Positions 28,870-38,714 of a DNA stretch of 64,000 nucleotides are shown here, one piece after another. The translations under genes and the position numbers were made by a program. Origin of the DNA: Streptococcus sp. oral taxon 061 (GTDB taxonomy: Bacteria > Bacillota > Bacilli > Lactobacillales > Streptococcaceae); the NCBI RefSeq assembly GCF_013394695.1, contig NZ_CP058258.1, positions 1,384,001-1,448,000 of the forward strand, given 5' to 3'. Position 1 is the stretch's first letter, and the number at the start of each line of letters is the position of its first letter. Below the pieces are notes generated by a model. That model had not been told where the DNA came from. It did not search any database and was given only the letters and a program-made list of their open reading frames with translations.

Positions 28870-30234
28870 ATGGGATTTATTCGTATGGCCAAAGAGCAAA
28901 TTAAGGGAGTTGTTGATGTTGCCAAATCTGCTGGAATTAATAGTCTTAATGACAGTAAATTTAAGGAAGCCGTTGTACTTCCAGAACACGTATCATCAGA
29001 AGCATTAGCTGTTAAAGGAATTCTTCTTACAAAAGACCCTGACGGAGTTTCTAGACAAGGTAATCAACATACAGGACTTTTAACAGATGGTTCTGTCGTA
29101 ATTGTGCCACAAGGTTATGTTGCTATCCTTGTAAATAACGGTACTTTCCTTGGTGATGTTTTAGAAGCTGGTAGCCATGAATGGCGCTCTGGCGAAAACG
29201 CTTGGCTTCTAGAAAAAGGGGGAATTAAGGGCACTTGGGAAAACTTCAAGCACCGCTTTTCATTCGCTGGTCAAGTCGTTACTCAACAAGAAATCATCTT
29301 TGTCCGTATCCAACCGATTGCGGGTAATAAATTTGGTACCCAAAACGCTGTAGAATACTTCAGTGAACGTTACCAACAATTGCTCAACATCCGTTTCTAT
29401 GGTTTATTTGATATCAAGATTTCTGATCCAGTCCTTTTCTACGTTAGCTCAATCAGTCAACAGATTGAAGAACATAAACCATTTACACTCCAAGATATTG
29501 CTCAAGGAACTCTTCGACAAAATATCTCTCCTAAAATTGCTATCGCAATTTCCAAATTCACTAATGAGTACCGAGTTGATATCTATAGCCTAAATGCTAA
29601 TCAGGATACCTTCAATGAAATCGCTAAACAAGAAGTCAACAAGGTATGGACAGGACTTTACGGTATTGAAGCAACCAATATCCTTCTTGAGGATTTGAGC
29701 TACGACCAAGAAAGCTTGGAACTTGTTCGAAAACTTGACAGCGAACTCGTTGCAATGAAATACAATACCATCGAAATTGAAGAACGTCGTGCTCGTAACG
29801 AAGCTCTAATTGCGGCAGCCAATAACGAAGGTAATGGCAATGGTATGAACATGTTTATGGGTATGAATCTCGGTCAAACTCTCGGTGGCCAACTCACCCA
29901 ACAAGCTCAACCTGTTAGTCCAAATCAAACTGTTCCCCCAGTACAACCTGCTGATCCAAACCAAGCATTTACTCCGACCCAAACTGCAAGTCCTGAGCAA
30001 GTTGCTAGCCCAGTAGAAACTGTTATCCCTGAACAACCCGCTAACTCAGTAGAAACTACTAATCCAGAAGTAACAACTCCTGTTCAAGAATCTACAACTC
30101 AAGAAGTAACAACTCCTTCAGTAGAAACTACTAGTCAAGAAAAACCAACTAATAAAAACTTCTACATCGAAGTCGATGGCAAGTACGTATTAGTAACCAA
30201 AGATGAAGAAGGAAACATCGTTCCTGTCAACTAA
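28870..30234 (+). CDS. SPFH domain protein with Thr/Pro/Val-rich repeats (YdjI-like)
   Basis: A 454-residue protein. Residues about 1-60 contain a helical leader; about 75-300 are an SPFH domain of the YdjI type (VQQGYVAILVNNG-like start VIVPQGYVAILVNNGTFLGDV), with no membrane helix. A Thr/Pro/Glu/Val low-complexity stretch of degenerate repeats (TTPVQEST, VETTS, EQPANS) fills about 345-430. A short charged tail (FYIEVDGKYVLVTKDEE) ends it, where the usual zinc ribbon of the family would be; here the ribbon is in the gene before. An AGGAGG site lies before the ATG. Confidence 0.8.
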   Translation: MGFIRMAKEQIKGVVDVAKSAGINSLNDSKFKEAVVLPEHVSSEALAVKGILLTKDPDGVSRQGNQHTGLLTDGSVVIVPQGYVAILVNNGTFLGDVLEAGSHEWRSGENAWLLEKGGIKGTWENFKHRFSFAGQVVTQQEIIFVRIQPIAGNKFGTQNAVEYFSERYQQLLNIRFYGLFDIKISDPVLFYVSSISQQIEEHKPFTLQDIAQGTLRQNISPKIAIAISKFTNEYRVDIYSLNANQDTFNEIAKQEVNKVWTGLYGIEATNILLEDLSYDQESLELVRKLDSELVAMKYNTIEIEERRARNEALIAAANNEGNGNGMNMFMGMNLGQTLGGQLTQQAQPVSPNQTVPPVQPADPNQAFTPTQTASPEQVASPVETVIPEQPANSVETTNPEVTTPVQESTTQEVTTPSVETTSQEKPTNKNFYIEVDGKYVLVTKDEEGNIVPVN

Positions 30235-30251
30235 TCTCACTTCCCTGATAT

Positions 30252-30280
30252 TTGAGAAATCTTACGACTTATGATACAAT
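30252..30280 (+). promoter_or_regulatory. Promoter of efp
   Basis: TTGAGA (30252-30257), 17 bp, TACAAT (30275-30280), and an AAAGAGG site ahead of the ATG at 30315. Confidence 0.75.
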
Positions 30281-30314
30281 AAAGAGTAAATTATTTTATT
30301 AAAGAGGTAAAAAC

Positions 30315-30875
30315 ATGATTGAAGCAAGTAAATTAAAGGCTGGTATGACCTTTGAAACAGCTGACGGAAAATTGATCCGCGTTTTGGAAGCTAGCCACCA
30401 CAAACCAGGTAAAGGAAACACTATCATGCGTATGAAATTGCGTGATGTCCGTACTGGTTCAACATTTGAAACTAGCTACCGCCCAGAGGAAAAATTTGAA
30501 CAAGCGATTATCGAAACTGTGCCAGCACAATACTTGTACAAAATGGATGATACAGCTTATTTCATGAACACTGAAACTTACGACCAATACGAAATTCCTG
30601 TTGTAAATGTTGAAAATGAATTGCTTTACATCCTTGAAAATTCTGAAGTTAAAATTCAATTTTATGGAACTGAAGTAATCGGTGTAACAGTACCTACAAC
30701 TGTTGAATTGACAGTTGCTGAAACTCAACCTTCTATTAAAGGTGCTACTGTTACCGGTTCTGGTAAACCAGCTACAATGGAAACTGGACTTGTCGTTAAC
30801 GTTCCAGACTTCATCGAAGCAGGACAAAAACTCGTTATCAACACTGCAGAAGGAACTTACGTTTCTCGTGCCTAA
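30315..30875 (+). CDS. efp: Elongation factor P
   Basis: Relieves ribosome stalling at polyproline stretches. The protein has 186 residues, as usual: [14 protein letters not shown] starts the KOW-like domain, and the loop SHHKPGKG carries the tip lysine region. It leads a three-gene unit efp, asp23-like, nusB. Confidence 0.97.
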   Translation: MIEASKLKAGMTFETADGKLIRVLEASHHKPGKGNTIMRMKLRDVRTGSTFETSYRPEEKFEQAIIETVPAQYLYKMDDTAYFMNTETYDQYEIPVVNVENELLYILENSEVKIQFYGTEVIGVTVPTTVELTVAETQPSIKGATVTGSGKPATMETGLVVNVPDFIEAGQKLVINTAEGTYVSRA

Positions 30876-30896
30876 TCTCTAGAAAGAGGTCATTCT

Positions 30897-31286
30897 ATGG
30901 GAATTGAAGAACAATTAGGCGAAATCGTTATCGCCCCACGTGTACTTGAAAAAATCATTGCAATCGCTACAGCTAAAGTTGATGGTGTCCACTCTTTTTC
31001 AAACAAATCAGTATCTGACACCCTTTCAAAACTTTCACTTGGTCGTGGCGTCTATCTAAAAGAATCTGAAGAAGAGCTAACAGCTGATATCTATCTCTAT
31101 CTTGAGTATGGTGTCAAGGTTCCTAAGGTTGCAATGGCTATTCAAAAAGCTGTAAAAGATGCCGTTCGTAATATGGCTGATGTTGAACTCAATGCTGTGA
31201 ATATTCACGTTGCTGGTATTGCACCAGATAAGACACCAAAACCAGCATTAAAAGATTTGTTTGATGAGGACTTCCTCAATGACTAG
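30897..31286 (+). CDS. Asp23/Gls24 family envelope stress protein
   Basis: A 129-residue protein of the Asp23/DUF322 family (YqhY-like): it starts EEQLGEIVIAPRVLEKIIAIATAKVDGV, followed by YLYLEYGVKVPKVAMAIQKAV. YqhY-type members are found next to nusB and acc genes in Firmicutes and affect fatty acid synthesis, and here acetyl-CoA carboxylase genes begin 540 bp on, on the opposite strand. Its end overlaps nusB by 8 bases. Confidence 0.88.
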   Translation: MGIEEQLGEIVIAPRVLEKIIAIATAKVDGVHSFSNKSVSDTLSKLSLGRGVYLKESEEELTADIYLYLEYGVKVPKVAMAIQKAVKDAVRNMADVELNAVNIHVAGIAPDKTPKPALKDLFDEDFLND

Positions 31287-31701
31287 TCCATTATTAGAAT
31301 CTAGACGCGAACTACGAAAATGTGCCTTCCAAGCACTGATGAGTCTTGAATATGGTTCTGATATTGAAACAGCTTGTCGCTTCGCTTATACTCATGATCG
31401 AGAAGACGACGAGGTAAAACTCCCTAGCTTCCTAATCGATCTTGTATCTGGTGTTCAAGCTCAAAAAGAGGAACTAGACAAACAAATCACTCAGCATTTA
31501 AAGGCTGGTTGGACGATTGAACGTTTAACCTTAGTTGAAAAGAATTTATTGCGTTTGGGAGTTTTCGAAATCACTTCATTTGATACTCCTCAACTCGTAG
31601 CTGTGAATGAAGCTATTGAACTTGCAAAAAGCTTTTCAGATCAAAAATCAGCCCGTTTCATCAACGGACTGCTCAGCCAGTTTGTAACTGAAGAAAACTA
31701 A
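31279..31701 (+). CDS. nusB: Transcription antitermination factor NusB
   Basis: Binds boxA RNA with NusE (S10) in rRNA antitermination. I start it at ATG 31279 (MTSPLLESRRELRKCAFQALMSLE), 140 residues, with GAGGA 10 nt upstream. The start lies inside the preceding gene's last codons. The conserved RLxxVExNLLRLGVFEI-type segment (LTLVEKNLLRLGVFEI) and AVNEAIELAKSF identify it. A terminator follows. Confidence 0.95.
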   Translation: MTSPLLESRRELRKCAFQALMSLEYGSDIETACRFAYTHDREDDEVKLPSFLIDLVSGVQAQKEELDKQITQHLKAGWTIERLTLVEKNLLRLGVFEITSFDTPQLVAVNEAIELAKSFSDQKSARFINGLLSQFVTEEN

Positions 31702-31707
31702 ATATAG

Positions 31708-31742
31708 AAAAAAGTGTTTGACTATTATCAAACACTTTTTTA
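31708..31742 (+). terminator. Intrinsic terminator after nusB
   Basis: AAAAAGTGTTTG pairs with CAAACACTTTTT around ten bases with T tail; symmetrical, so it can serve both strands. Confidence 0.88.
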
Positions 31743-31777
31743 CTACACTTCCATCGAAACTTGGAGTCCAGGTTAAC

Positions 31778-31813
31778 AAAAAAGTTAGAACTATTATAAG
31801 TTCTAGCTTTTTT
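31778..31813 (-). terminator. Intrinsic terminator after accA
   Basis: AAAAAAGCTAGAACTT and AAGTTCTAACTTTTTT pair in an almost perfect stem with the T tail on the minus strand; it ends the fab/acc operon. Confidence 0.85.
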
Positions 31814-31820
31814 ATATTTC

Positions 31821-32588
31821 TTAATATTTTCTAAAGCGTTTGTAACGTTCCTCAATAAGTTGATCTAGTGGAAGTTTCCCAAGTTCATCAAGTTCTGCTC
31901 GGAGTTGTTCTTTGACTTGCTTGATTAAATCTTTGCTTGATAGGCCCACCTCAGAAATAACCTTATCTACAATCTTCATATCTAGCAATTCGAAAGAAGT
32001 AATTTTCATCAACTCTGCAGCTTCCATGGCACGACTGCCATCTTTCCAAAGAATAGACGCAAATCCTTCAGGACTGAGAACTGCATAGATTGAGTTTTCT
32101 AACATCCAAACACGGTCAGCTACTGCAAGAGCTAGGGCTCCACCAGAACCACCTTCACCAATAATAATGGCAATAATTGGCACCTTAAGATCGCTCATCT
32201 CCATGAGGTTACGAGCAATAGCTTCACCTTGACCACGCTCCTCTGCACCGACACCAGGATAGGCACCCGCAGTGTTGATAAAGGTTACAACAGGACGACC
32301 AAATTTTTCAGCCTGCTTCATCAAGCGAAGGGCTTTTCGATAGCCTTCTGGATGAGGTTGACCAAAGTTACGGTTAAGATTGTCTTGTAAACTTTTACCT
32401 TTTTGAATCCCAACAACAGTTACTGCTTGGTCTCCCAACCAACCGATACCACCAATAACAGCACCATCATCTCGGAAAGAGCGATCACCATGGAGCTCTA
32501 CAAAGTCATCAAATATTCCGGTTGCGAAGTCCAAGGCAGTTAAGCGGGTTTGTTCACGTGCTTCTCTGACGATTTTTGCAATATTCAT
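31821..32588 (-). CDS. accA: Acetyl-CoA carboxylase carboxyltransferase subunit alpha
   Basis: Forms the carboxyltransferase with AccD to make malonyl-CoA. I start it at ATG 32588 ([11 protein letters not shown]), 255 residues; GGGGG lies 7 nt upstream, and an in-frame TTG earlier is not preceded by a site. AccA is recognised by [16 protein letters not shown] and [15 protein letters not shown]. It overlaps accD by 4 bases (ATGA), the last gene of the cluster. Confidence 0.96.
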   Translation of the reverse strand: MNIAKIVREAREQTRLTALDFATGIFDDFVELHGDRSFRDDGAVIGGIGWLGDQAVTVVGIQKGKSLQDNLNRNFGQPHPEGYRKALRLMKQAEKFGRPVVTFINTAGAYPGVGAEERGQGEAIARNLMEMSDLKVPIIAIIIGEGGSGGALALAVADRVWMLENSIYAVLSPEGFASILWKDGSRAMEAAELMKITSFELLDMKIVDKVISEVGLSSKDLIKQVKEQLRAELDELGKLPLDQLIEERYKRFRKY

Positions 32589-33451
32589 AAACAATCCCCC
32601 TTATGTAACCTTACTAATCGAGCAATCATATCTGGCAATTCTCTCCGTTTAACAATCGCATCCACAAAGCCATGTTCTAACAAAAACTCTGCCTTCTGGA
32701 AATCCTCTGGCAAATCTTCCCTTACGGTATTTTCAATGACACGGCGTCCAGCAAATCCTACTAAACTTTGAGGCTCTGCCAAGATGATATCACCCTCCAT
32801 AGCAAAGGAAGCTGTAACACCACCAGTTGTTGGATCAGTAAGGATTGTTAGGTAAAATAAACCTGCATTGGAATGACGTTTGACTGCTGCAGAGATTTTA
32901 GCCATCTGCATCAAACTCATGATTCCTTCTTGCATACGTGCTCCACCAGATGCTGTAAACAAGACGACTGGTAATTTTTCAGCTGTCGCGTATTCAAACA
33001 AACGAGTGATTTTTTCACCAACTACTGTTCCCATAGATGCCATGATAAAATTAGAATCCATGATTCCGAGAGCAACTTTCTCACCCTTAATCAAAGCAGT
33101 TCCTGTGACAACAGCCTCATCAAGACCTGTTTTTTCACGCATAGAGGCTAATTTTTTCTGGTAACCTGGAAATTCCAATGGATCTTGCGTCTCAATTCCT
33201 GTGAACATCTCTAGGAAGCTTCCCATATCAATGGTTAAAGCAAGGCGCTCTTGAGCTGAAATACGGAAGGTATAGCCACAGTGAGGACAAATACGTTCAC
33301 TCCCCAAGTCCTTTTGGTAAATCGTATATTTGCAACCTGGACATTGGGAGAAGAGCTCATCTGGAACCTCTGGCTTGATCTGAGGTTGATTTACAGTCGA
33401 ACGATTGGGATTGATTCGAATATATTTATCTTTTTTACTAAATAGAGCCAT
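32585..33451 (-). CDS. accD: Acetyl-CoA carboxylase carboxyltransferase subunit beta
   Basis: The 288-residue beta subunit. The N-terminal zinc finger is [10 protein letters not shown] with CPHCGYTF, and the carboxyltransferase core has [12 protein letters not shown] and [12 protein letters not shown]. It couples with accA by a 4-base overlap. Confidence 0.96.
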   Translation of the reverse strand: MALFSKKDKYIRINPNRSTVNQPQIKPEVPDELFSQCPGCKYTIYQKDLGSERICPHCGYTFRISAQERLALTIDMGSFLEMFTGIETQDPLEFPGYQKKLASMREKTGLDEAVVTGTALIKGEKVALGIMDSNFIMASMGTVVGEKITRLFEYATAEKLPVVLFTASGGARMQEGIMSLMQMAKISAAVKRHSNAGLFYLTILTDPTTGGVTASFAMEGDIILAEPQSLVGFAGRRVIENTVREDLPEDFQKAEFLLEHGFVDAIVKRRELPDMIARLVRLHKGDCL

Positions 33452-33485
33452 ACATCCCCCTTTTCAGTCTTATACTATTTTTACA

Positions 33486-34853
33486 TTATTCTTTTTCTTG
33501 ATAGTGTGGTAAGAAAGTTTCCATCAAGAATGAAGTATCGTAGTCTCCTGCTATCACGCGACGATCTGAAATCAAATCGAGTTGGAAATCAGCATTAGTG
33601 ACAACCCCTTCAATTTCGAGCTCATAAAGAGCTCGTTGCATTTTCATGAGTGCATCAAAACGATTTTCACCATGAACAATAATTTTAGCAATCATACTAT
33701 CATAGTATGGCGGAATGGTATAACCAGGATAAACTGCTGAGTCCACTCGCAAGCCCACACCACCACTTGGTAGATAAAGATTGGTAATCTTACCTGGACT
33801 TGGTGCAAAATTAAAGGCTGGGTTTTCTGCATTGATACGGCACTCAATAGCATGTCCTTTTAGAACAATGTCTTCTTGCTTCAAGGTCAAAGATTGACCT
33901 GCAGCGATTCGGATTTGTTCCTTGACAATATCCACACCTGAAACAAATTCAGTTACCGGGTGTTCCACTTGGACACGCGTATTCATTTCCATAAAGTAGA
34001 ATTTACCAGTCGCTTCATCTAGCAGGAATTCAATGGTACCAGCGTTTTCGTAGCCTACAGACTCCGCTGCACGTACTGCCGCTGCACCAATTTCATTACG
34101 AAGTGTTTTCCCGATAGCAATCGAAGGACTTTCTTCTAAAACCTTTTGGTTATTCCGTTGAAGCGAACAGTCACGCTCTCCTAGGTGAATAACATGTCCC
34201 ATCTGGTCAGCAAGAATCTGTACTTCAATATGGCGAGCAGGATAAATCACACGCTCAAGATACATAGCCCCATTACCAAAGTTGGCTTTAGCTTCACTAG
34301 AGGCTGTTTCAAAGGCTGACACAAGATCCTCTGCCTTTTCAACCTTACGAATCCCTTTACCACCACCTCCAGCTGAAGCTTTCAGCATAACTGGATAACC
34401 AATTTTTTCAGCAATAGCAAGAGCCTCTTCTGCAGTATGGACTTCGCCATCTGATCCTGGAATGACAGGTACATTAGCCTTAATCATTTGAGCACGGGCG
34501 TTAATTTTATCTCCCATGACATCCATGACACGAGCTGATGGTCCGATAAATTTGATACCAACTTCTTCACACATGGTTGCAAACTTGGAATTTTCACTTA
34601 AAAAACCAAATCCAGGGTGAATAGCTTCAGCTTCAGTCAATACTGCAGCTGATAGGATGGCATTGATGTTCAGATAAGATTCTGTAGCCTTCCCAGGGCC
34701 GATACAGATAGCCTCATCAGCCAAAAGCGTGTGGAGAGCTTCCTTGTCAGCAGTTGAATAGACAGCGACTGTTGCAATTCCTAACTCTCGTGCCGCACGA
34801 ATAATACGAACAGCAATTTCACCACGATTGGCAATTAAAATCTTACGAAACAT
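33486..34853 (-). CDS. accC: Acetyl-CoA carboxylase biotin carboxylase subunit
   Basis: ATP-dependent carboxylation of biotin on AccB. The 455 residues show the ATP-grasp loop KASAGGGGKGIR, catalytic MEMNTRVQVEHPVTE, and the start MFRKILIANRGEIAVR. Part of the accB-fabZ-accC-accD-accA tail of the cluster. Confidence 0.97.
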   Translation of the reverse strand: MFRKILIANRGEIAVRIIRAARELGIATVAVYSTADKEALHTLLADEAICIGPGKATESYLNINAILSAAVLTEAEAIHPGFGFLSENSKFATMCEEVGIKFIGPSARVMDVMGDKINARAQMIKANVPVIPGSDGEVHTAEEALAIAEKIGYPVMLKASAGGGGKGIRKVEKAEDLVSAFETASSEAKANFGNGAMYLERVIYPARHIEVQILADQMGHVIHLGERDCSLQRNNQKVLEESPSIAIGKTLRNEIGAAAVRAAESVGYENAGTIEFLLDEATGKFYFMEMNTRVQVEHPVTEFVSGVDIVKEQIRIAAGQSLTLKQEDIVLKGHAIECRINAENPAFNFAPSPGKITNLYLPSGGVGLRVDSAVYPGYTIPPYYDSMIAKIIVHGENRFDALMKMQRALYELEIEGVVTNADFQLDLISDRRVIAGDYDTSFLMETFLPHYQEKE

Positions 34854-34864
34854 GGAAAACCTCC

Positions 34865-35287
34865 CTAGTTTCCAATAGCAAATGTCAGAGTACCGCTTGC
34901 TGCAAGCTTACCATCTACTTCTGCCTTCGCTTCTACTACGGCGATTGTGCCACGACGTTTGATAAAAGTTGCTGTCATGACAAGCTGATCACCAGGAACA
35001 ACTTGTTTTTTAAATTTCACTTTGTCCATACCAGCATAGAAAACAAGTTTCCCTTTGTTTTCAGGTTTAGACAATTCCAAAACACCTGCTGTTTGTGCCA
35101 AAGCTTCCATGATCAGGACACCTGGCATTACAGGGTATTGAGGAAAATGACCGTTGAAGAAAGGTTCGTTAATCGTCACATTTTTAATGGCAACGATTGT
35201 ATCTTCACTGACCTCCAAGACACGATCCACTAAGAGCATCGGATAGCGGTGGGGCAAAGCTTCTTTAATTCCTTGAATATCAATCAT
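34865..35287 (-). CDS. fabZ: 3-Hydroxyacyl-ACP dehydratase FabZ
   Basis: Dehydrates 3-hydroxyacyl-ACP during elongation. The 140 residues show the hotdog helix [18 protein letters not shown] with catalytic His and Glu. It overlaps accB by 4 bases. Confidence 0.97.
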   Translation of the reverse strand: MIDIQGIKEALPHRYPMLLVDRVLEVSEDTIVAIKNVTINEPFFNGHFPQYPVMPGVLIMEALAQTAGVLELSKPENKGKLVFYAGMDKVKFKKQVVPGDQLVMTATFIKRRGTIAVVEAKAEVDGKLAASGTLTFAIGN

Positions 35288-35766
35288 TTGATACGTACCA
35301 AGCCTTTCCCGAACTCAACCATTTCTTCATTTTCAACAAGAATTTCTGTTACGACACCGTCTTTAGGTGCTGGAATTTCGTTCATGACCTTCATAGCTTC
35401 GATGATGACCAAGGTTTGGCCTTTTTTAACAGTATCACCAACTGAAACAAAATTAGGTTTATCTGGTCCGGCAGCCAAGTAAGCAACTCCGACAAGTGGA
35501 CTTTCTACAAGGTCTCCTTCAGCTACAGACTCAGTAACACTTGATTCTGAAACTGCTTCTGCAGCTGGTGTTGTAGTTGGAGCTTGTGGTGCAACTGTAG
35601 GTGCAGTTGCTGGAACCACAGGTTGAGGTGCTGGACTTGTTTCAGCAACAAGTTTTGCTTCATTCTTACTGAAGACCAACTCGTCCGTTCCATTTTTATA
35701 AGAAAATTCTTTCAAGCTCGACTGGTCAAATTGTGCCATCAAGTCTTTGATTTCATTTAAATTCAT
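35284..35766 (-). CDS. accB: Biotin carboxyl carrier protein
   Basis: Carries biotin between AccC and the carboxyltransferase. The 160 residues show an N-terminal helix, a Pro/Thr/Ala-rich linker at about 44-75, and the biotinyl domain with EAMKVMNE holding the biotinylated lysine. Confidence 0.97.
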   Translation of the reverse strand: MNLNEIKDLMAQFDQSSLKEFSYKNGTDELVFSKNEAKLVAETSPAPQPVVPATAPTVAPQAPTTTPAAEAVSESSVTESVAEGDLVESPLVGVAYLAAGPDKPNFVSVGDTVKKGQTLVIIEAMKVMNEIPAPKDGVVTEILVENEEMVEFGKGLVRIK

Positions 35767-35768
35767 CT

Positions 35769-37004
35769 TTACTTATTCTCCCAACGTTTGAAAGCAAGAA
35801 CTGCATTATGCCCACCAAATCCAAAAGTATTTGAGATAGCATAAGGAATTTCACGTTCCACACCTTGTCCATAAATAACGTTTGCTTCAATGTAGTCTGA
35901 CAATTCTGTTGTTCCAGCTGTCATTGGAACATAGTTGTTACGGATTGCTTCAATTGTTGCAATGGCTTCAACTGCACCTGCTGCACCGAGCAAGTGTCCT
36001 GTAAATGACTTGGTTGAAGATACAGGTACTTCTTTACCGAGAACCGCTACAATCGCTCCGCTTTCTCCTTTTTCATTAGCTGGAGTTGATGTACCGTGTG
36101 CATTAACGTAGGCTACTTGGTCTGGTGTAATCTCAGCTTCCTCCAAGGCAAGTTTGATAGCTTTAATAGCACCTTGGCCTTCTGGATGTGGTGAAGTCAT
36201 ATGGTAGGCATCACAAGTATTTCCATAACCAACAACTTCAGCTAGGATAGTTGCACCACGTTTTTCAGCATGTTCTAAACTTTCAAGAACCAACATACCT
36301 GATCCTTCACCCATAACAAATCCATTACGGTCTTTGTCAAATGGAATAGAAGCACGAGTTGGGTCCTCTGTTGTTGAAAGAGCTGTTAAGGCTTGGAAAC
36401 CGGCAATCGCAAATGGTGTAATAGAAGATTCTGAACCACCAACAAGCATGATATCTTGGAAACCAAATTTGATAGAACGGAAGGCATCTCCGATAGCATC
36501 ATTTGATGAAGCGCAAGCTGTGTTGATAGATTTACAGATACCATTGGCACCAAAGCGCATAGCTACATTTCCTGCAGCCATATTTGGCAAAGCTTTTGGA
36601 AGTGTTAATGGTTTAACACGTTTTGGACCTTTTTCGTGAAGTCGAAGGACTTGGTCTTCGATTTCTCTGATTCCACCGATACCTGATGCAACGATGACAC
36701 CAAAGCGGTCTTTATCAAGTGCTTCTACGTCAAGATTAGCATGGTCAACTGCTTCTTGAGCGGCATACAAGGCATACAAAGAATAGTCATCGAAACGATT
36801 GGTATCTTTTTTTACAAAATATTTGTCAAAAGGAAAATCATTAATCTCTGCTGCATTATGGACGTCAAAAGCACTGTGATCAAACTTGGTGATTTCACCA
36901 ATCCCAATCTTTCCATTCTTTAAACTGTTCCAAAATTCTTCTGGCGTATTCCCAATTGGAGATGTTAATCCATAACCTGTTACTACTACACGATTTAGTT
37001 TCAT
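35769..37004 (-). CDS. fabF: 3-Oxoacyl-ACP synthase II
   Basis: The elongating condensing enzyme. I start it at ATG 37004 (MKLNRVVVTGYG), 411 residues, because GAGG is 7 nt upstream; a second ATG two codons earlier is too close to that site. The Cys-His-His triad shows in NTACASSND, NAHGTSTPANE and GHLLGAAGA. Confidence 0.97.
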   Translation of the reverse strand: MKLNRVVVTGYGLTSPIGNTPEEFWNSLKNGKIGIGEITKFDHSAFDVHNAAEINDFPFDKYFVKKDTNRFDDYSLYALYAAQEAVDHANLDVEALDKDRFGVIVASGIGGIREIEDQVLRLHEKGPKRVKPLTLPKALPNMAAGNVAMRFGANGICKSINTACASSNDAIGDAFRSIKFGFQDIMLVGGSESSITPFAIAGFQALTALSTTEDPTRASIPFDKDRNGFVMGEGSGMLVLESLEHAEKRGATILAEVVGYGNTCDAYHMTSPHPEGQGAIKAIKLALEEAEITPDQVAYVNAHGTSTPANEKGESGAIVAVLGKEVPVSSTKSFTGHLLGAAGAVEAIATIEAIRNNYVPMTAGTTELSDYIEANVIYGQGVEREIPYAISNTFGFGGHNAVLAFKRWENK

Positions 37005-37026
37005 TTTCATACCTCTATTTTAACTC

Positions 37027-37761
37027 TTATTGCATGGTAAGTCCACCATCAATTGCAATGACTTGTCCCGTTAGATAATCTTGGCTTGCAAGAAAGGCTG
37101 TGACCTCTGCCACTTGCTCAGCTTGGCCGAATTGTTTCATCGGAATTTGTGCCAACATGGCATCTTTTACCTTATCAGATAGGACTGCAGTCATATCTGA
37201 TTCGATCATTCCTGGTGCAATGGCATTGACACGCACATTACGATTGGCCACCTCACGTGCTACTGATTTGGTAAATCCAATCAAACCAGCCTTAGATGCA
37301 GCGTAGTTTGCTTGACCGATATTTCCCATCAAACCAACGACACTAGACATATTGATAATGGCCCCTTCACGTGCTTTTATCATCTGCTTCAAGACTGCTT
37401 GCGTCATGTTGAAGGCTCCCGTTAGATTGACTTTCAAGACCTTCTCAAAATCTTCTTCTGTCATCTTCAGCATGAGAGTGTCTTGAGTAATCCCAGCGTT
37501 ATTCACTAGGACGTCAACTGAGCCTAGCTCTTCAATCGCTTGATCCACCATGCGTTTTGCATCTGTGAAGTCAGAAACATCACCAGAAATAGCAAGGACC
37601 TTCACCCCGTAAGGTTTAAATTCGTCTAGAAGCTCCTCGGAGATTTCACCACGACTATTCAAGACAACGTTGGCTCCCAAGCTAGCAAATTTATGAGCAA
37701 TGGCAAGACCAATTCCTCGACTTGAGCCTGTAATAAAGACATTTTTCTGTTCTAGTTTCAT
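37027..37761 (-). CDS. fabG: 3-Oxoacyl-ACP reductase
   Basis: NADPH-dependent reductase of elongation, 244 residues. SDR motifs are TGSSRGIGLAIA near the start, NNAGIT, and YAASK with the catalytic Tyr-Lys. Confidence 0.97.
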   Translation of the reverse strand: MKLEQKNVFITGSSRGIGLAIAHKFASLGANVVLNSRGEISEELLDEFKPYGVKVLAISGDVSDFTDAKRMVDQAIEELGSVDVLVNNAGITQDTLMLKMTEEDFEKVLKVNLTGAFNMTQAVLKQMIKAREGAIINMSSVVGLMGNIGQANYAASKAGLIGFTKSVAREVANRNVRVNAIAPGMIESDMTAVLSDKVKDAMLAQIPMKQFGQAEQVAEVTAFLASQDYLTGQVIAIDGGLTMQ

Positions 37762-37793
37762 TTTTCTCCTTTCAGAACTTCTACTATTTTGGT

Positions 37794-38714
37794 CTAATTT
37801 TCTAAGAGTGCTTGTAAACTTGCTTGATCTTCAACATTTGCAAGTTGAGCAGTTTTATCAATCTTTTTGACGAATCCTGACAAGACTTTTCCAGGGCCAA
37901 TCTCGATAAAACGAGTGACTCCCGCTTCTTGCATGACTGCAATGCTTTCATAAAAACGAACAGGTTCCTTAACTTGACGAGTCAAGAGTTCTGCAATTCG
38001 TTCTTTTTCCATGATCTTTGCTTCTGTATTACCAACAAGTGGACAAGCAAAGTCAGAAAATTCAACTTCTGTAAGGGCTTGAGCTAATTTTTGACTAGCA
38101 GATTCCAATAAAGCTGTATGGAAAGGCCCAGAAACATTTAGCGGAATTAAGCGTTTTGCTCCTGCTTCTTGCAAGAGTTCAACTGCACGATCCACAGCAA
38201 CTACCTCACCACCAATAACAATTTGGCTTGGGGTATTGTAGTTAGCTGGAGTCACAACACCAAGTTGAGAAGCTTCTTGACAAGCTTGTTCAATAACTTC
38301 AACTGGAGTATTGAGTACGGCTACCATTTTACCAGATCCAGCAGGTGCCGCTTCTTCCATATAAGATCCACGCTTAGCAACTAGAGCCACCGCATCCTCA
38401 AAATCCAAAGCACCACTAGCTACGAGGGCAGAATATTCACCAAGAGACAGACCTGCCACCATATCTGGTTGGTAACCCTTCTCCTTTAGTAGTCGGTAAA
38501 TGGAAACGGATGTAGCCAAAATAGCTGGTTGTGTGTAACGAGTCTGATTTAGCTTCGTTTCATCGTTATCAATCAAGTCACGAAGATCATAACCCAAGAC
38601 CTGGCTAGCTTGGTCGATTGTTTCCTTGACGATAGCATATTGGTCATATAGTTCACGTCCCATTCCAAGGTACTGGGCTCCTTGACCTGCAAATAGAAAG
38701 GCTGTTTTAGTCAT
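37794..38714 (-). CDS. fabD: Malonyl-CoA:ACP transacylase
   Basis: Transfers malonyl to ACP, 306 residues. I start it at ATG 38714 (MTKTAFLFAGQGAQ): AGGAG is 8 nt upstream, whereas the long in-frame extension reads through the end of fabK. The active serine is in GLSLGEYSALV. It overlaps fabK by 8 bases. Confidence 0.96.
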   Translation of the reverse strand: MTKTAFLFAGQGAQYLGMGRELYDQYAIVKETIDQASQVLGYDLRDLIDNDETKLNQTRYTQPAILATSVSIYRLLKEKGYQPDMVAGLSLGEYSALVASGALDFEDAVALVAKRGSYMEEAAPAGSGKMVAVLNTPVEVIEQACQEASQLGVVTPANYNTPSQIVIGGEVVAVDRAVELLQEAGAKRLIPLNVSGPFHTALLESASQKLAQALTEVEFSDFACPLVGNTEAKIMEKERIAELLTRQVKEPVRFYESIAVMQEAGVTRFIEIGPGKVLSGFVKKIDKTAQLANVEDQASLQALLEN

